Part shown: positions 8,856 to 17,567 of the stretch, in pieces
Layout: every line of letters begins with the position of its first letter
How positions within the stretch are numbered: position 1 is the first letter of the stretch
Assembly (NCBI GenBank): GCA_028681335.1
Contig: JAQUIT010000001.1
Location: forward strand, 310,001-374,000
Direction: 5' to 3'
Source: Desulfuromonadaceae bacterium
Lineage (GTDB): Bacteria; Desulfobacterota; Desulfuromonadia; Geobacterales; Pseudopelobacteraceae
Length of the DNA: 64,000 nucleotides
The notes under the pieces: model-generated
Told to the model about the DNA's origin: nothing
What the model saw: only the letters and a program-made list of their open reading frames with translations
Database searches by the model: none
Program-made: the position numbers and the translations under genes

Positions 8856-10181
8856 GTGATGGAACGGGCATTACGTGATAGGGAACAACAGCTCCAGGCT
8901 GTTCTGGATATGTCTCAGGCCGGAATACTTATGACTAATGCCAACAGATGGACTATCTCCTATGCAAACAAGCGCATGGCAGAGCTGTTCGGATGCGCTC
9001 TGTCCGAACTTGACGGTACGGCGTTTCTTGACTACGTCCATCCGTCAGAAATTGAAAGAGCCAAGCTTGATATGCACATGATGGTCACCGGAGAAGTTGA
9101 AAAGATCAAGGCGGAGCGCCGCTTTGTCAGCAAAGAAGGCGGTGAATTCTGGGGTAACCTCACGGCGCAATCTCTTGTAAATGGAGACGGCACTCTTCAG
9201 GGCGTCATGGTCACCGTCTACGACAATACGGAGCTTCGTAACAAAGAGATGTCTTTAAGTATTGTAGAAAACAACTATTGGGAAATTTTCAACGCGACAA
9301 ATGACGCGGTGTTTGTCCATGATGCTTATACCGGTGCCATTGTTGAGGCAAATAAGTCGGTAGAGAAGATGTACGGTTATTCCCGTGAGGAAATTTTCTT
9401 CATGAATGTCAATGATTTCAGCTCGGGAGAGCCACCCTATTCATTGGATGATGCTATCAGCTGGATCAGAAAGGCTACTGAAGAGGGGCCGCAGTCCTAT
9501 GAATGGCTCGGCAGGAAGAGCAGCGGTGAGCTGTTCTGGGCGGAAGTATCGCTCACGGCATCCCATATTGGCGGGGAGGGGCGTGTTCTCTCAGTTATGA
9601 GAGACATCAGTGACCGGAAGGAGATTGAGAAAAAGCTCCAGTATCTCAGTTCCCACGACTCGTTAACCGGACTGTACAACCGCTCATTCTTTGAGACTGA
9701 ATTAGAGCGTGCGGTGAAAGGGAGAAGATACCCGGTCAGTGTCATCGTTGCCGATCTTGACGGTCTCAAACAGGTAAATGATACCCACGGGCATGAGGCT
9801 GGTGACGCGTTGATCCGATCGGCGGCAAAAATTCTGAACTGTGCGTTCAGATCTGAAGACCTCGTGGCGCGTACCGGTGGTGATGAGTTTGTCGTACTGC
9901 TGCTTGAGGCGGATGAACAGAAGAGTTCTGCTCTGCAGAAACGTATCCGCGAAGCGGAAATGCGGCTGAACAGTGAAAACGGGGCGGTTCAGGTGCGGCT
10001 CTCCATGGGAAGTGCAACAGCCCATATGCCAAGCGATATGGGAACTCTCATAAGTGAGGCTGACAAGCGTATGTATGAGGACAAATCCTCTCATAAACAG
10101 GGTGGTAACATGTTAAGTTCCTACCGTTCACTTGCGACTTTCAGTCCTGATAGGCCCTCTTCGCTGCTCTTGGATTTTTGA
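8856..10181 (+). CDS. Diguanylate cyclase, PAS-PAS-GGDEF
   Basis: A ~441-residue predicted soluble diguanylate cyclase that would make c-di-GMP from two GTP. Two PAS sensor domains (~10-125 and ~130-250; second ends VMRDISDRKEIEKKL) feed a GGDEF domain (~262-425). The active site RTGGDEF is intact near residue 340. The inhibitory I-site RSED sits exactly five residues before GGDEF, so product feedback is expected. There is no transmembrane segment, which suggests a cytoplasmic signal or redox/ligand sensing by PAS. The start is ambiguous between GTG 8856 and ATG 8859 (AGGCGG upstream). It follows the MshEN-bearing ATPase gene by 118 bp on the same strand, so its product could regulate that ATPase. 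That link is inference. Confidence 0.92.
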   Translation: MMERALRDREQQLQAVLDMSQAGILMTNANRWTISYANKRMAELFGCALSELDGTAFLDYVHPSEIERAKLDMHMMVTGEVEKIKAERRFVSKEGGEFWGNLTAQSLVNGDGTLQGVMVTVYDNTELRNKEMSLSIVENNYWEIFNATNDAVFVHDAYTGAIVEANKSVEKMYGYSREEIFFMNVNDFSSGEPPYSLDDAISWIRKATEEGPQSYEWLGRKSSGELFWAEVSLTASHIGGEGRVLSVMRDISDRKEIEKKLQYLSSHDSLTGLYNRSFFETELERAVKGRRYPVSVIVADLDGLKQVNDTHGHEAGDALIRSAAKILNCAFRSEDLVARTGGDEFVVLLLEADEQKSSALQKRIREAEMRLNSENGAVQVRLSMGSATAHMPSDMGTLISEADKRMYEDKSSHKQGGNMLSSYRSLATFSPDRPSSLLLDF

Positions 10182-10316
10182 TCATTTTTTATAGCAGCAG
10201 AGCATAAACCGGGTGTGAAAACCGGCCGGTCCGGCAACCCGGATATCCACCGCTTCCTTTTATCTCCCTCACCTGTCTACCCGTCTCCACCGCTTCCAGA
10301 TTCCCTCCATTAAGTG

Positions 10317-10411
10317 TGTCCGTTCGCCATGTGCGGACAATAGCTGAAGATTTTAAAGCATCTTCGCAGATGACAGGTGTCTGCTGAGAAGGTAGTATCA
10401 GCAGGATTTTT
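10317..10411 (+). promoter_or_regulatory. Structured metH leader with terminator-like hairpin
   Basis: Three successive hairpins precede metH: TGTCCG/CGGACA (10317-10322/10334-10339), GAAGAT/ATCTTC (10346-10351/10360-10365) and CTGCTGA/TCAGCAG (10381-10387/10398-10404). The last is followed by GA and five Ts, as in a weak intrinsic terminator. The ribosome site GGAGG (10418-10422) lies just beyond. I see no B12 box and do not recognise a SAM or SAH riboswitch. An attenuator or unnamed riboswitch is possible. The rest of 10182-10316 shows nothing clear. Confidence 0.35.
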
Positions 10412-10432
10412 ACAAACGGAGGATTTTCCCGC

Positions 10433-13400
10433 ATGCACAACAGCATTCTTACCGCCCTTTCCGAACGCATACTGGTTATTGACGGTGCCATGGGCACCCA
10501 GCTCCAGGCCCGTAACCTGACCGCTGAAGATTTCGGTGGTGCCGAATATGAAGGGTGCAACGAATATCTGACCGTGACCCGCCCGGATGTGATCGAGGCT
10601 GTCCATCGTGATTATCTCGCTGCCGGGGCCGACATCGTCGAGTCCAACACGTTTGGTTCCACCGATATTGTCCTTGCGGAGTATGGCCTGCAGGATCAGG
10701 TGTTCGAACTCAATCGCCAGGCTGTCCTCATTGCCAGGCGGGCCTGTGCTGCCTTCTCCACGCCTGACAAGCCGCGCTGGGTGGCCGGATCGATGGGGCC
10801 GACAACCCGGACCATATCCGTTACCGGTGGCGTCACCTTTGACCAGTTGGTGCAGGCGTTCCGGGGGCAGACTCTGGGGTTGCTTGCCGGCGGTGTCGAC
10901 CTGCTGCTGCTTGAAACGGCCCAGGATACGCTGAACCTGAAAGCAGCCGCCGAGGGGATCCGGCTGGCGTTTGAGGAGTGCGGGCAGCGGGTGCCGCTGA
11001 TGATCTCCGGCACGATCGAAGCGACCGGAACAATGCTGGCAGGGCAGGGGGTTGAAGCGCTCTACACAAGTCTGGCCCATCTGGAAGACAGCCTCGGCTT
11101 GATCAGCATCGGCCTGAACTGCGCTACCGGACCTGAATTTATGACCGACCATCTACGGACACTGTCGCAGTTGGCCTGCTGCCATGTTTCGGTCTATCCC
11201 AATGCCGGGCTCTCGGATGAGAACGGTCTTTATGCCGAGTCACCCGATTCCCTGGCCGCCAAGTTGTCCCGTTTCGTTGACGAAGGGTGGCTCAATATTG
11301 TTGGCGGCTGCTGCGGTACGACACCGGCGCACATCGCCGCCATCGCCACGATGTGCGCCGGCAAAGCGCCCCGCCGTCCCTCCGGCATGCGGCGCCGGGT
11401 CGTGGCCGGGATCGAAGTGCTTGTTGTTGAGGAGGATGCCAGGCCGGTGCTGGTGGGGGAACGCACCAACGTCATCGGCTCGCGCAAGTTCAAGAACATG
11501 ATCGTGGCGGAACGTTTTGAGGAGGGTGCGGAGATCGCCCGGGATCAGGTCAAGGGGGGTGCCCAGGTGATCGACGTCTGTGTGGCCAACCCTGATCGGG
11601 ATGAGGCCTCCGATATGACGCGCCTTCTGGAGTTTCTGCCGCGCAAGGTGCGGGCGCCGATTATGATCGACTCTACCGACCCGCAGGTCATGGAACTGGC
11701 CCTGCAGCGGCTGCAGGGTAAATGCCTGTTCAACTCGATCAATCTGGAGGATGGCGAAGAGCGCTTCGCCGTGGTTTCGGCGTTGATTCACCGCTATGGC
11801 GGTTCGGTGGTCGTGGGGTGTATAGACGAAGACCCGCAGCACGGCATGGCGGTCACCAGAGGGCGCAAGCTGGAGGTCGCCAGGCGCTCTTATGACCTGC
11901 TGGTCAATAAATACGGGTTACGCCCGGAAGATCTGATCTTTGATCCGCTTGTCTTTCCGGTCGGTAGCGGTGATGTCAACTATATCGGTTCGGCCGAAGA
12001 AACCATCGAAGGGGTACGGCTTATTACCGAGGAGTTTCCGCAATGCAGTACGATTCTGGGGATATCCAATGTTTCCTTTGGTCTGCCGTTGGCCGGGCGT
12101 GAGGTGCTGAATGCCGTTTTCATCCATCACTGTGTCAAGGCAGGTCTGACCTATGCCATTGCCAACACCGAAAAGCTGGAGCGCTACGCCTCCATCCCCC
12201 CTGAGGAGCTTCGTCTGGCAGACGATCTGATCTTCTGGCGTGGTGATGATCCGGTCGCCGCCTTTGCCGCCGCTTTTCGGGACAAGAAACCGGCGACGCA
12301 CGCTCCGGCAGCAGAGCTGCCGCTGGATGAACGCTTGCCGCTCTATATTATCGAGGGGGTCAAGAACGGTTTGTCCGCCGATCTGGATGCAGTCCTCGCG
12401 CGCGGTGACAAGCCGCTGGATATCATCAACGGTCCGCTGATGGCCGGTATGGCCGAGGTTGGGCGTCTGTTTAACGATAATCAGCTGATTGTGGCCGAGG
12501 TGCTGCAATCCGCCGAGGCTATGAAGGCTGCCGTGGCCCATCTGGAGCCGTATCTGGAGAAAGGTGAAAGCTCCAGCAAGGGGAAGATGCTGCTGGCGAC
12601 AGTCAAGGGTGATGTTCACGACATCGGCAAGAATCTCGTGGAGATTATCCTTTCCAACAACGGTTTCCAGGTGGTCAACCTCGGTATCAAGGTCGGACCT
12701 GAAGCGTTGATTGAGGCTGGGAGACGTGAACAGCCGGACTTTATCGGTCTGTCGGGGTTGCTCGTCAAGAGCGCCCTGCAGATGGCGATAACGGCAACCG
12801 ACCTGAAGGCGGCCGGGATACATGTGCCGCTGATGGTTGGCGGCGCGGCGCTGTCGCGCACCTTTGCCGATACCCGCATCGCCCCGGAATATGGCGCACC
12901 GGTACTGTACGCCAAGGATGCCATGGCCGGACTGGAACTGGCGAATCGTCTGGCTGATCCGGATACGCGGGTGGCGTTGCTGGAAGAAACTGCACTGCGA
13001 CAGCAGGCGGCCTGCGTGGAAAGAGCGGCCAAGAGTGCGGCACAGCCACCGGTTGCTGCAAACAGTACCCGCTCTGCACTGCAGGACGATGCTCCGCTCC
13101 TTCCTCCTCCCGATTTCGAGAGCCACATCCTGCGCGATATCCCGCTTAACCAGGTGATTCCGTTCCTGAACCGCCAGATGCTCTATACCAAACATCTGGG
13201 GCTGATCGGCTCGGTCGAAAAATTACTGGCCGCTGGTGATGCAAAGGCGCTCAAGCTGCATGACACGGTTGAAGAGATGCTGGCACGGGCCGACCGTGAG
13301 GGACTGATCCAGCCGCAGGCAAACTATCGATTCTATCCGGCCAACAGCGAGGGCAATGACCTGATCCTGTTTGATCCGGCCGATCCGGCGAAAGAGGTCA

Positions 13401-13897
13401 TGCGCATCAGTTTTCCACGTCAGGCTGCCGGTGAACGTCTCTGTGTGGCCGATTTTGTCCGTCCTCTCGCCGGCGCTGTACGCGATACTCTTGCGTTGTT
13501 TGTCGTTACCAGCGGACGTGGTGTCCGTGAGAGGAGTGAAGCGATGAAGGAGTCGGGAGATTATCTTGATTCGCACCTGCTGCAGGCGCTGGCGCTGGAG
13601 CTGGCGGAGGCAACCGCCGAGTTTCTGCATAAGCGGATTCGCACCTCGTGGGGGATTGTTGATGACCCCGCCATGAGCATGAAGCAGCTCTACAATGCAG
13701 AGTATCACGGCATTCGCGTCTCCTTCGGCTACCCTGCCTGTCCGGAGTTGTCCGACCAGCAGAAGCTGTTCCAGTTGCTGGAACCTGAATCGATAGGGGT
13801 GCAGTTGACCGAAGGCGATATGATGGATCCGGAGGCCAGTGTCTCGGCGCTGGTGTTCCATCACCCGCAGGGGCGCTATTTCGATGTGTCCCGTTGA
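10433..13897 (+). CDS. metH: Cobalamin-dependent methionine synthase
   Basis: An 1154-residue cytoplasmic enzyme that transfers methyl from 5-methyl-THF to homocysteine through cob(I)alamin. Domains in order: homocysteine/Zn barrel (~1-305, starting AMGTQL and ending with the zinc Cys pair in GGCCGTTPAHI); pterin barrel (~335-600, GERTNVIGSRKFKNMI, IMIDSTD); B12 cap (~640-720); Rossmann B12-binding domain with the DVHDIGKN His ligand motif (~726) and GLSGLL; and the AdoMet-dependent reactivation domain (~920-1150, with RVSFGYPACPEL and the closing ASVSALVFHHPQGRYF). All modules are intact, slightly shorter than E. coli MetH. GGAGG precedes the ATG. The last 22 bp overlap the convergent CHAD gene. 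Confidence 0.97.
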   Translation: MHNSILTALSERILVIDGAMGTQLQARNLTAEDFGGAEYEGCNEYLTVTRPDVIEAVHRDYLAAGADIVESNTFGSTDIVLAEYGLQDQVFELNRQAVLIARRACAAFSTPDKPRWVAGSMGPTTRTISVTGGVTFDQLVQAFRGQTLGLLAGGVDLLLLETAQDTLNLKAAAEGIRLAFEECGQRVPLMISGTIEATGTMLAGQGVEALYTSLAHLEDSLGLISIGLNCATGPEFMTDHLRTLSQLACCHVSVYPNAGLSDENGLYAESPDSLAAKLSRFVDEGWLNIVGGCCGTTPAHIAAIATMCAGKAPRRPSGMRRRVVAGIEVLVVEEDARPVLVGERTNVIGSRKFKNMIVAERFEEGAEIARDQVKGGAQVIDVCVANPDRDEASDMTRLLEFLPRKVRAPIMIDSTDPQVMELALQRLQGKCLFNSINLEDGEERFAVVSALIHRYGGSVVVGCIDEDPQHGMAVTRGRKLEVARRSYDLLVNKYGLRPEDLIFDPLVFPVGSGDVNYIGSAEETIEGVRLITEEFPQCSTILGISNVSFGLPLAGREVLNAVFIHHCVKAGLTYAIANTEKLERYASIPPEELRLADDLIFWRGDDPVAAFAAAFRDKKPATHAPAAELPLDERLPLYIIEGVKNGLSADLDAVLARGDKPLDIINGPLMAGMAEVGRLFNDNQLIVAEVLQSAEAMKAAVAHLEPYLEKGESSSKGKMLLATVKGDVHDIGKNLVEIILSNNGFQVVNLGIKVGPEALIEAGRREQPDFIGLSGLLVKSALQMAITATDLKAAGIHVPLMVGGAALSRTFADTRIAPEYGAPVLYAKDAMAGLELANRLADPDTRVALLEETALRQQAACVERAAKSAAQPPVAANSTRSALQDDAPLLPPPDFESHILRDIPLNQVIPFLNRQMLYTKHLGLIGSVEKLLAAGDAKALKLHDTVEEMLARADREGLIQPQANYRFYPANSEGNDLILFDPADPAKEVMRISFPRQAAGERLCVADFVRPLAGAVRDTLALFVVTSGRGVRERSEAMKESGDYLDSHLLQALALELAEATAEFLHKRIRTSWGIVDDPAMSMKQLYNAEYHGIRVSFGYPACPELSDQQKLFQLLEPESIGVQLTEGDMMDPEASVSALVFHHPQGRYFDVSR

Positions 13898-14745
13898 GGA
13901 GTGTGTGACCACGCCGTAGGGATGAGCGGCTTCTGCTCGATGAGCCCGGCTAATTTCTTCAGCAGGTGCTCCTCTTCGGCGTGCAGGGTCGTTTCGACAA
14001 ACATGCGCTCACGCCGGGATAGCGTCAGGCCGCTGCAGAGGATACCGAATTCCGCAACGTCATTCATGCGTCCCAGGATGGTCTGATATTCCTTGAACAG
14101 CTCAAGCGTAGAGCTGTCGTCGCGCTTCAGCACCGGTGCAGTAATCTCCAGAAAATAGCGCAATTTTTTGATGGCAATGCGGAGAGCGTGACGTGATTCG
14201 TGCTGCCCGGGTGAGACAGCTGTCGGCAGGAGCATGGTGATAGTTTGAGACAGCGTAGCATCGGTGGCGGAAAAGCAGGCTGCGATGGGCAGGCTGTTGT
14301 GTGTGAGCAGGTTTTCTCTAAGCGTGTTCGCCGCTTTCTGCACGGTCCGGTTGAGGTGGCGATGATCAAAATCCTTGAGAGTCTTTCCAATCCTGACACG
14401 TTCGCCACTGCGCATCAGAGTGAGAAGGTACGACAGCTGGAAGCCTGACGCCACTTGGGCTGGAGTGCGCTTGTTGAAGAATAACAGCGCCTCGTCAATG
14501 TTACGCAGGGCGCCCAGCAGTCGCGTCACCTCCCGGAGGCTCTTTTTAAGCCGCCCTGTATGCTTTTGCGGCAGCCACGGATCGAACAGTTCCAGCGCAG
14601 CCCGGAAGCGGCGCGATGATACCCTCAGGTCGTGGCTGGCCTCAGTGGTGAAGGTTTTCAGCACCTCGCGCCGCAAGCGCAGCAGTTCCCCCCACTGTTC
14701 CAGGACAACTCCCCTTGACCGCTCTGCCATAGCCGCTGTCTGCAT
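13876..14745 (-). CDS. CHAD domain protein
   Basis: A 289-residue conserved histidine alpha-helical domain protein. CHAD is an all-helical fold rich in His and basic residues that is known to bind inorganic polyphosphate and to locate to polyP granules. The two repeats are visible: HDLRVSSRRFRAALELF (~38-55) and HALRIAIKKLRYFLE (~183-198), each followed by helices with conserved Arg/Lys. There is no CYTH domain in this protein. It lies 3 bp downstream of the family II pyrophosphatase gene on the same strand, almost certainly in the same transcript, which points to PPi/polyphosphate metabolism. Its 3' end overlaps metH tail to tail. Confidence 0.88.
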   Translation of the reverse strand: MQTAAMAERSRGVVLEQWGELLRLRREVLKTFTTEASHDLRVSSRRFRAALELFDPWLPQKHTGRLKKSLREVTRLLGALRNIDEALLFFNKRTPAQVASGFQLSYLLTLMRSGERVRIGKTLKDFDHRHLNRTVQKAANTLRENLLTHNSLPIAACFSATDATLSQTITMLLPTAVSPGQHESRHALRIAIKKLRYFLEITAPVLKRDDSSTLELFKEYQTILGRMNDVAEFGILCSGLTLSRRERMFVETTLHAEEEHLLKKLAGLIEQKPLIPTAWSHTPQRDTSK

Positions 14746-14748
14746 CCG

Positions 14749-16395
14749 TCAGACCTTGGCCAGGATTTTCAGCAGGTGCGGTACCATCTGCTTCTTGCGC
14801 GACATGACGTTCTTCAGCTCGTACAGATGCGGTTCCAGTTGCGGATATTCCATGACATGGGCGATGCGGGTATGTCCCTCCACCAGGAAAAGCGTGGTTT
14901 CAGTAGTTATGTCGGTCACCATCAGCCCGGCAATAAAGAGGTTGTCGCGCCGTTTAACATCTGCCAGTGCCGAAAGGAGATCCTCCTTCATGCTGTAGAA
15001 TTCGTCAAAGCCGATCACCTCGACCTGGCCAAGGCCGATGCTGTATTTTTCATGGGTAAAGAGCTTGAAGTCGGCAGCCACGATACGGTCGGCAGAGCCG
15101 TAGTTTTTGAGGGAACTGCTGGCGGCAAAAATATCGCGGCCGAAATCAGCGGCAACGACTCCGGAGCGATCTTTCAGCCAAGCGGCCATCTGGTGGTCGG
15201 CGTCCGTTGTGGTTGGTGATTTGAGGATAACCGTGTCGGAAAGGATGCCGGCCAGCAGCAGCGTGGCAATCTGACGATCCGGTTCCAGACCGCTTTCCCG
15301 ATAGCGCCGGGCCACCAGAGTACAAGTACTGCCTACCGGCGAGGTTATAAAGGAGATCGGTGAGTTCGAGTGACTGTTGCCAAGTTTGTGGTGGTCGATG
15401 ACTTCGGCAATTTCTACAAGTTCGGCACCAGGAACCGCTTGTCCCAGCTCGTTGTGGTCCACCAGAATCAGGCTGTAGGGGAGCGGTGCGAGCAGGGACG
15501 ACTTGGTGGCAACGCCGGCCAGTGTTCCGTCACCCTCCAGTGCCAGCACCGCAGAGACATTGGCCCCGAGCAGCTTCTGGCGCAGGGCGGCAAGCGACTT
15601 GTCGACGCCGATATCAGAGAATTCCTGCTCGGCAAGGCAGGCGACCGGTGTGGAGAGCCGCGCCAGCCAGGCTGCAGTAGCTGTGTCGTGGGGTGTCAAC
15701 AACACGGTAACCCCCTGTTTTTTTGCCAGTTGGAGCAAACCATCCTCCAGCCGATGCCCACCGGTTACAACCAGTACCCGTACGCCGCGTTCAATGGCGG
15801 CCAATTGAATTGTGCGACGATTTCCGGTCATGATCAGAAGTTCGCGAGGCTCATAGCCATCAATCATACTGCTGAATGACTCCTCCAGCATTGCTCCGAT
15901 GAACAGGTTCAAGGTTATCGGGGTGTCGTCGCCTGTTCCGCTTTCAAGATGACCGGCGAGCGTTTTGGCCAGACTCAGCAAGCTGGTTGTGACCTGGCGC
16001 AGTTTGTCCTGGCAGGGGAGCAGATAACTCTCTGACAGATGCAGCAGCGATAGAATGCCACATGGCCTGTTTTCATCATCAACCACCGGCAGCACCCGAA
16101 CGCCGCTTTTGTTGAATAGTTCCAGGGCCACATAGGCCGACGCTTTGCGATCAATTGTCACAGGCTGGCGTTTGAGTGTGTCGCGTACCTTGGGGTGGAC
16201 ATCCGCCAGAAAGAGCGGATCAGGAATTCCAAGGCGGTCAAGGATGTAACGGGTCTGGGGATTAGGTGCACCCGCCATGGCGGCGATGACGCTGCAGTCC
16301 CCCTGGCGTTGTTTTAACGCCGCATATCCGATGGCGGAGGCGATAGAATCAGTATCCGGGTTGCGGTGGCCGATAACATACGTGGTTTTTGTCAT
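14749..16395 (-). CDS. ppaC: Manganese-dependent inorganic pyrophosphatase with CBS/DRTGG regulatory insert
   Basis: A 548-residue family II pyrophosphatase that hydrolyses PPi in the cytoplasm. The DHH catalytic domain is split by a regulatory insert. Residues 1-65 hold the metal motif GHRNPDTDS. A CBS half, a DRTGG domain (~170-250) and a second CBS half span ~70-300. The DHH domain then resumes with LVDHNELGQ and EVIDHHKLGN. The DHHA2 domain (~415-545) closes the active site, with the family's late basic SRKKQ motif. CBS-DRTGG pyrophosphatases are known to be controlled by adenine nucleotides and Ap4A. It is co-directional with the CHAD gene. Full length, no defects seen. Confidence 0.93.
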   Translation of the reverse strand: MTKTTYVIGHRNPDTDSIASAIGYAALKQRQGDCSVIAAMAGAPNPQTRYILDRLGIPDPLFLADVHPKVRDTLKRQPVTIDRKASAYVALELFNKSGVRVLPVVDDENRPCGILSLLHLSESYLLPCQDKLRQVTTSLLSLAKTLAGHLESGTGDDTPITLNLFIGAMLEESFSSMIDGYEPRELLIMTGNRRTIQLAAIERGVRVLVVTGGHRLEDGLLQLAKKQGVTVLLTPHDTATAAWLARLSTPVACLAEQEFSDIGVDKSLAALRQKLLGANVSAVLALEGDGTLAGVATKSSLLAPLPYSLILVDHNELGQAVPGAELVEIAEVIDHHKLGNSHSNSPISFITSPVGSTCTLVARRYRESGLEPDRQIATLLLAGILSDTVILKSPTTTDADHQMAAWLKDRSGVVAADFGRDIFAASSSLKNYGSADRIVAADFKLFTHEKYSIGLGQVEVIGFDEFYSMKEDLLSALADVKRRDNLFIAGLMVTDITTETTLFLVEGHTRIAHVMEYPQLEPHLYELKNVMSRKKQMVPHLLKILAKV

Positions 16396-16483
16396 GAGTA
16401 TTCTCGCTATAGAATAAATAGGTCAAAAGCGTTTATTGCCGATGACGCGTGGTAAATGCAGGGTGTCAGGAGGTGCGACGGAT

Positions 16484-17386
16484 TTAGTTGTTTTTCCAGT
16501 CTCTGCTGCGGGCAGCCGCCTGAAGAGTTTCTACCTCTTTGAGGATTTCCATGTAGGTGGCGTAACGCTCTGCCGGGATGCGTCCCTGTCCGACAAGCTC
16601 CAGTACGGCACAGCCTGGTTCTGTACGATGGCGACAGTTGCGGAATTTACAGGCAACATCACGGTGCGCTTCAAAGCCGGGGAAAAACTCGGCCAGCTCT
16701 TCGACCGTTATATCGACCAGACCAAAATCGCGGAAACCGGGGGTGTCAACCAGCTCACCGCCACCCGCAAGGGCGTGCAGCGTGGAAACGGTGGTGGTGT
16801 GTCGCCCCATCCCCTTGTATTCGCTGAGGCTGCCTACCTTGAGGTCTATTTCCGGGCAGAGCGCGTTGAGCAGGGAGCTCTTGCCAACACCGGTTGTGCC
16901 GACAAAGGCACCGCGATGTCCACCGCTTAGAAACTCTTCCAACGGGGCAAGTCCGCTCCGTTCTGCAGCGCTGATGGGAAATATTTGCACGGAACCGCTA
17001 TAAACCCTTTTTAACTCTTCCAGAAGTTCCGATGTGCCTTCAAGGTCACATTTGTTAACGACTAAAAACGGCTGCAACTGTGCTGACTGAGCGGCAACAA
17101 TTGCCCGATCGATAAAGCCGCCAGGAGAAAGCGGCGCAACAACGATCCCGAGGACATCCAGGTTTGCGCCCACCAAATGGATACCTCCCCTGGCATCACG
17201 CCGCTGCAGCTCTGTCCGGCGCGGTAACCGCTTCAGGACCTCTCCCGTGACGATTACGTTGTCGCCGACGACATGGCCGGAGTTGCGCTTGACCCGCACC
17301 ATGCGGCGTTGTCCGCTGTCAAATAAAACCTCAACTGATATGCCGTGGTGCGCAACAATCAGGCCGCTGGGCGTAAAACTGCTCAT
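16484..17386 (-). CDS. rsgA: Small ribosomal subunit biogenesis GTPase RsgA
   Basis: A 300-residue circularly permuted GTPase that checks late 30S maturation. An N-terminal OB fold (~5-75) is followed by the GTPase with permuted order: NKCD (G4) comes before GTTGVGKSSLLN (G1) and DTPGFRDFG (G3). A C-terminal zinc knuckle (~245-265) has the pattern C-x4-C-x-H-x5-C (CKFRNCRHRTEPGC). The open frame begins at a TTG at 17401, but the ATG at 17386 (MSSFTPSG) is the better start. A 7-bp hairpin at 17420-17440 lies in the leader. It may be transcribed with the pyrophosphatase and CHAD genes downstream (88-bp gap). Confidence 0.95.
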   Translation of the reverse strand: MSSFTPSGLIVAHHGISVEVLFDSGQRRMVRVKRNSGHVVGDNVIVTGEVLKRLPRRTELQRRDARGGIHLVGANLDVLGIVVAPLSPGGFIDRAIVAAQSAQLQPFLVVNKCDLEGTSELLEELKRVYSGSVQIFPISAAERSGLAPLEEFLSGGHRGAFVGTTGVGKSSLLNALCPEIDLKVGSLSEYKGMGRHTTTVSTLHALAGGGELVDTPGFRDFGLVDITVEELAEFFPGFEAHRDVACKFRNCRHRTEPGCAVLELVGQGRIPAERYATYMEILKEVETLQAAARSRDWKNN

Positions 17387-17419
17387 TAGATTCTGTTCCA
17401 ATTTGTTTTAAAGGGGGTA

Positions 17420-17440
17420 TCCCGACCGGAGTTGTCGGGA
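17420..17440 (-). promoter_or_regulatory. Hairpin upstream of rsgA
   Basis: TCCCGAC and GTCGGGA arms (7 bp) around a 7-nt loop, about 35 bp before the rsgA ATG on the minus strand. There is no T-run, so it is more likely a leader hairpin or operator than a terminator. Confidence 0.25.
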
Positions 17441-17567
17441 CTCAATGGCCAAATTTGACGGCCGATTATAAATCTAGCATACAAACAGACAATAACCTAG
17501 CACAGCCGGGAAAATGAGGCCATAATATCTGCACAGATGAGTAATGACGCACACGAGGACGTACACG

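Noticed and set aside
11918-13195. 425-codon minus-strand frame within metH
   Set aside because: It is a shadow of the well-conserved metH frame, with no recognisable domain.
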